Assembly (NCBI GenBank): GCA_002292345.1
Contig: DBBT01000055.1
Coordinates: 1-9,155, forward strand
Reading direction: 5' to 3'
DNA from: Opitutia bacterium UBA977
GTDB lineage: Bacteria > Verrucomicrobiota > Verrucomicrobiia > Opitutales > Coraliomargaritaceae
Length of the DNA: 9,155 nucleotides
This document shows, piece after piece, positions 6,898 to 9,155 of this stretch. The first letter of the stretch is position 1. Each line of letters starts with the position of its first letter. Under the pieces are notes generated by a model. It saw nothing but the letters and a program-made list of their open reading frames with translations. It ran no database searches and was not told where the DNA came from. Both the position numbers and the translations under genes were made by a program.

Positions 6898-7098
6898 AAT
6901 AAGTGGAGAGTTTGTCGCGTCGCGTCGTCGCTGGCTGCGGCCAGATGCCAAGAGAGTCGCTCAAATTGGCCTGCACCATCGCAGACGCCACGGGGTTAGG
7001 GTCTTAGCAGGTTATTGCGGCAACTTTCGCAATCACACTCAGATTGGTGTGACTTGCTTGTTGCAGGATGGCGCATCACTGCTAAACGTCTTTGCATC
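6898..7098. other. Intergenic region upstream of the lipoprotein gene
   Basis: About 200 bp with no convincing gene. Near the left end are GTCGC pentamer repeats (6914-6931) and a short hairpin, CTGGC-TGCG-GCCAG (6931-6944), 33 bp after the enoyl reductase stop. The hairpin has no T-run, so it is only a weak terminator candidate. Near the right end are two adjacent inverted repeats (7014-7052), described separately. No tRNA-like cloverleaf or recognisable riboswitch motif was seen. The lipoprotein frame extends leftward to a TTG at 7015, but the signal peptide argues for starting at 7099. Confidence 0.45.
7014..7052 (+). other. Two adjacent short hairpins in a presumed leader
   Basis: ATTGCG (7014-7019) can pair with CGCAAT (7028-7033), and TCACAC (7033-7038) with GTGTGA (7047-7052). 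Each gives a 6-bp perfect stem with an 8-nt loop. An alternative, mutually exclusive pairing joins CAATC (7030-7034) with GATTG (7042-7046). The structure lies 46 bp before the lipoprotein start, where a leader or an operator could be. The stems are short and chance occurrence is possible. Confidence 0.35.
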
Positions 7099-7860
7099 AT
7101 GTTACTGTCTCGATTTGCTCTAGTCGCATCTTTATTTGCCTTAATTGCGCTCTGCGCGTGTGCTCCGAATGGCCTGGAAGTCGTCGGTGAAACTGACGAG
7201 AAGCAGTATCAATTGGCCAAGGATTATCAAGGCCAGGGACGCACAGAAGAGGCGCTGAGTGCCTTTTTGCGGGTGATCGATGCACGCCGTGACGCGCCCG
7301 AGTCTCACTTCGAGGCGGGGTATATCTACCTGGATTCAATGAAGGATCCAGTGAAGGCGATTTATCATTTTGATCGTTATTTACAGTTTAAGCCTCAGTC
7401 ACCTCAGGCGACTCAGGTGCGCCAGTTGATTGAGACCGCGCAGAAGGAGTTCGCGCGGCAATTGCCGGCGCATCCGTATCAGGGGGAACTCGACCGGATT
7501 GATCTGATGGAGCTGGTGAAGAGCTTAAAATTGGAGAACGATAGTTTAACGCGTGATTTGGCGGCTGCGCAGCAACGTGTGCAACAGTTCGAGAATGTGA
7601 TGGGTGGTGCGCGACGTGTGCCGACCGCTGTTGCGGGGCAACAATCTCGGACGCCTAGCCAGGGGCAGGCGGCTACGCCTACTCCGAACCCAGCGAGTGC
7701 GCCGCGGAGCTATACGGTTAAATCGGGCGATTCGCTCAGTGGCATTAGTCGCGCAGTGTATGGTACGCCCAATCGCTGGATTGACATTTATCAAGCGAAC
7801 CGCGATCGTCTCTCTAGTGAGAATGATTTGAGGGTCGGCCAAGATCTACGGATTCCGTAA
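7099..7860 (+). CDS. TPR / coiled-coil / LysM-domain lipoprotein
   Basis: A 253-residue envelope protein predicted to be lipid-anchored and to bind peptidoglycan. From ATG 7099 the N-terminus is a lipoprotein signal, with hydrophobic residues about 6-18 and a lipobox LCAC giving Cys21 as the modified residue. Two TPR-like helical repeats follow (about 36-102, with EEALSAFLRVI and KAIYHFDRYLQFKP). Next comes a probable coiled coil (about 131-168), a Pro/Ala/Thr/Gln-rich linker (about 169-202), and a C-terminal LysM domain (204-253) with SYTVKSGDSLSGISRAVYG and IYQANRD..L. A TTG at 7015 could extend the frame by 28 residues but would bury the signal peptide. No Shine-Dalgarno motif is visible. 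The next gene starts 45 bp downstream on the same strand, so this is probably the first gene of the desulfurase-recF unit. A role in cell-wall organisation or division is inferred from domain content only. Confidence 0.87.
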   Translation: MLLSRFALVASLFALIALCACAPNGLEVVGETDEKQYQLAKDYQGQGRTEEALSAFLRVIDARRDAPESHFEAGYIYLDSMKDPVKAIYHFDRYLQFKPQSPQATQVRQLIETAQKEFARQLPAHPYQGELDRIDLMELVKSLKLENDSLTRDLAAAQQRVQQFENVMGGARRVPTAVAGQQSRTPSQGQAATPTPNPASAPRSYTVKSGDSLSGISRAVYGTPNRWIDIYQANRDRLSSENDLRVGQDLRIP

Positions 7861-7905
7861 TGGGTGCTGTGTCGAGCGGGCAGTGTGACTTCTAGTATTT
7901 AAGCG

Positions 7906-9051
7906 ATGGAAACCTGCTACTTTGATTATAATGCGACTGCACCGCTGCGGCCGGAGGCAAAGGCTGCGTGGCTGACGGCGGCAGATGACTTGTGGCTCAA
8001 TCCGTCTAGTCCGTATCGTGCTGCGGCCCGCGTGCATGCGTATTTGGCAGAGGCGCGGGCGCGGGTGGCGAGTTTATTTGCGGTCGCCGCTGAGCGAGTG
8101 GTGTTTAATTCTGGTGCGACTGAGGCGAATAATGCGATCTTTGCGCATTGGGCGGCGACGTTGCCACCAGATGCGGGCATTGGCGTGAGCCCCACCGAGC
8201 ACCCGAGCGTGCTGGCAGCGGCTCAGCATTTTTTCGGTGAGCGCGTGATTTGGCTGGCGCTGGATGGCAATGGTGCGGTCGATGTGGCGGCACTGCAGGC
8301 CCTGTTGGGCGAACGGCAGATCGCTGCAATCTCGGTGATGGCGGCAAATAATGAGACAGGTGTATTAAACGACTGGCATGCAATTGCGACAGAATGTCGC
8401 GCAAAAGGAGTGCCGTATCATTGTGATGCGTCGCAATGGATCGGAAAGTTGCCACTCGATCGTTTGCAAACCTGTGATTTTCTGACCGGCGCAGCACATA
8501 AATTCGGTGGACCTAAGGGTGTTGGCCTATGTCTAATACCCGCAGGGAATTCGGGATTTATGTCACTGCATGGTGGCTATCAAGAGTTTGGCCATCGTGC
8601 TGGCACCGAGGATGTCGCGAGTATCTTGGCTATGGTGGCGGCTCTAGAAGGGGTTGAGCGTGGTTCTGCTCAAGGGCGGGATGCGTTTCTTGTCGAGCTC
8701 GGCCAAGTGTTACCAGCGGTCGAGGTGATTGGGTTTGCGGCGCAGCGCTTGTGGAATACGGCGCTGTTAATCATGCCAGAGTTTGCGAGCGTGCGCTGGA
8801 TCCGTGCGCTAGAAAAGCGCGGCTTTTTAGTCTCAGCGGGTTCAGCTTGTTCGACCGGCAAGCAGGGGCCTTCGCCAGTGTTGGCGGCGATAGGCGTACA
8901 GGCAGATGCAATGCAGCGTGTGCTGCGCGTGAGCTCTGGTTGGGCGACGAGTGCGGCGGATTGGCTCGCGTTAGCGGCAGCCATGGCTGACTGCCGTGCG
9001 GAGCTTAGTTCCGAGGCGGACGATTCGACTTCGACCATCATTTCTATTTAA
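7906..9051 (+). CDS. Cysteine desulfurase (NifS/IscS family)
   Basis: A 381-residue PLP-dependent enzyme that takes sulfur from L-cysteine, leaving alanine, and carries it as a persulfide for Fe-S clusters or thio-modified nucleosides. Recognisable elements are the start YFDYNATAPL (5-14), GATEANNAI (70-78), EHPSV with His99 stacking on PLP, NNETGV (148-153), HCDASQ with Asp174 and Gln177, the Schiff-base Lys199 in GAAHKFGGPKG, and HRAGTED (230-236). The catalytic Cys315 lies in SAGSACSTG. The short loop around Cys315 fits class I (NifS/IscS) rather than SufS. The C-terminus is a Ser/Asp-rich tail ending in IISI. No scaffold gene (IscU/SufU), IscR or MnmA is adjacent, so its sulfur acceptor is unknown and no symbol is given. 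It sits between the lipoprotein and recF, with only 15 bp before recF. Confidence 0.93.
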   Translation: METCYFDYNATAPLRPEAKAAWLTAADDLWLNPSSPYRAAARVHAYLAEARARVASLFAVAAERVVFNSGATEANNAIFAHWAATLPPDAGIGVSPTEHPSVLAAAQHFFGERVIWLALDGNGAVDVAALQALLGERQIAAISVMAANNETGVLNDWHAIATECRAKGVPYHCDASQWIGKLPLDRLQTCDFLTGAAHKFGGPKGVGLCLIPAGNSGFMSLHGGYQEFGHRAGTEDVASILAMVAALEGVERGSAQGRDAFLVELGQVLPAVEVIGFAAQRLWNTALLIMPEFASVRWIRALEKRGFLVSAGSACSTGKQGPSPVLAAIGVQADAMQRVLRVSSGWATSAADWLALAAAMADCRAELSSEADDSTSTIISI

Positions 9052-9066
9052 CTTGGTCTGGCACTT

Positions 9067-9155
9067 ATGCGTTTTTTAAATCTCCGCGTGCAGGACTTTC
9101 GTAATATTAAGTTTGCGGAGCTGGATCTGAGCGCTGGCCGCACGTTTCTGCTCGG
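9067..9155 (+). CDS. recF: RecF, DNA replication/repair protein (N-terminal fragment)
   Basis: The window ends 29 codons into this gene. The visible start, MRFLNLRVQDFRNIKFAELD, followed by LSAGRTFLL, matches the beginning of RecF, where a first beta strand and the DFRNI motif precede the Walker A loop that should come next. RecF is an SMC-like ATPase that, with RecO and RecR, helps load RecA at single-stranded gaps. It starts 15 bp after the cysteine desulfurase stop and is probably co-transcribed with it. Neither dnaA nor dnaN, the usual neighbours of recF, is visible on the left. Other AAA/SMC-type ATPases share the DFRNI-like start, so the call rests on a short stretch. Confidence 0.8.
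   Translation, partial: MRFLNLRVQDFRNIKFAELDLSAGRTFLL

Noticed and set aside
6931..6944. Hairpin after the enoyl reductase as an intrinsic terminator
   Set aside because: The stem is only 5 bp and no T-run follows, so a terminator call is not supported.
6898..7098. Possible tRNA or small RNA gene in the intergenic gap
   Set aside because: No T-loop consensus, acceptor-stem pairing or cloverleaf could be found on either strand.

Overview
This window reads as an ordinary chromosomal stretch of a free-living Gram-negative bacterium with moderately GC-rich DNA. The mix of a secreted DUF1080 (3-keto-disaccharide hydrolase family) protein, a LysM/TPR lipoprotein, a NifS-like cysteine desulfurase next to recF, and a MECR-type enoyl reductase fits Verrucomicrobiota, perhaps the Opitutae/Puniceicoccales side. 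That placement is inferred from gene content and general resemblance, not from a database search.

Layout from left to right: (1) 1-2157, minus strand: a two-gene ABC operon, with an ATPase of the LolD/MacB/YbbA type upstream of an FtsX/MacB-type permease that runs off the left edge. (2) 2158-2367: a divergent intergenic region. (3) 2368-3595, plus strand: a small DEDDh 3'-5' exonuclease followed 16 bp later by a secreted DUF1080 protein. (4) 3628-5796, minus strand: an M3A metallopeptidase (oligopeptidase A type), convergent with the DUF1080 gene. It carries about 36 extra residues just before the catalytic domain. (5) 5917-6897, plus strand: a MECR/Etr1-type 2-enoyl thioester reductase, divergent from the peptidase. 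(6) 7099-9155, plus strand: a probable operon of a TPR-coiled-coil-LysM lipoprotein, a cysteine desulfurase and the start of recF, which is cut by the right edge.

The genes do not form one obvious pathway. They look like separate housekeeping units: envelope export, nucleic-acid end processing, carbohydrate-related secretion, peptide turnover, fatty-acid reduction, cell-wall binding, sulfur mobilisation and recombinational repair. No mobile-element genes, CRISPR array, tRNA or rRNA were seen. No intergenic gap exceeds about 210 bp.

The most unusual feature is inside the oligopeptidase gene. A stretch of about 108 bp encodes a low-complexity P/S/T-rich segment that interrupts the normal family layout. 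It contains a perfect 7-bp inverted repeat with a 6-nt loop and two copies of a 13-bp direct repeat, and it is open in only one of six frames. It resembles a dispersed palindromic element (REP-like, or like the Rickettsia palindromic elements) that inserted in frame into a protein gene and was tolerated there. Start regions in the window mostly lack Shine-Dalgarno motifs.
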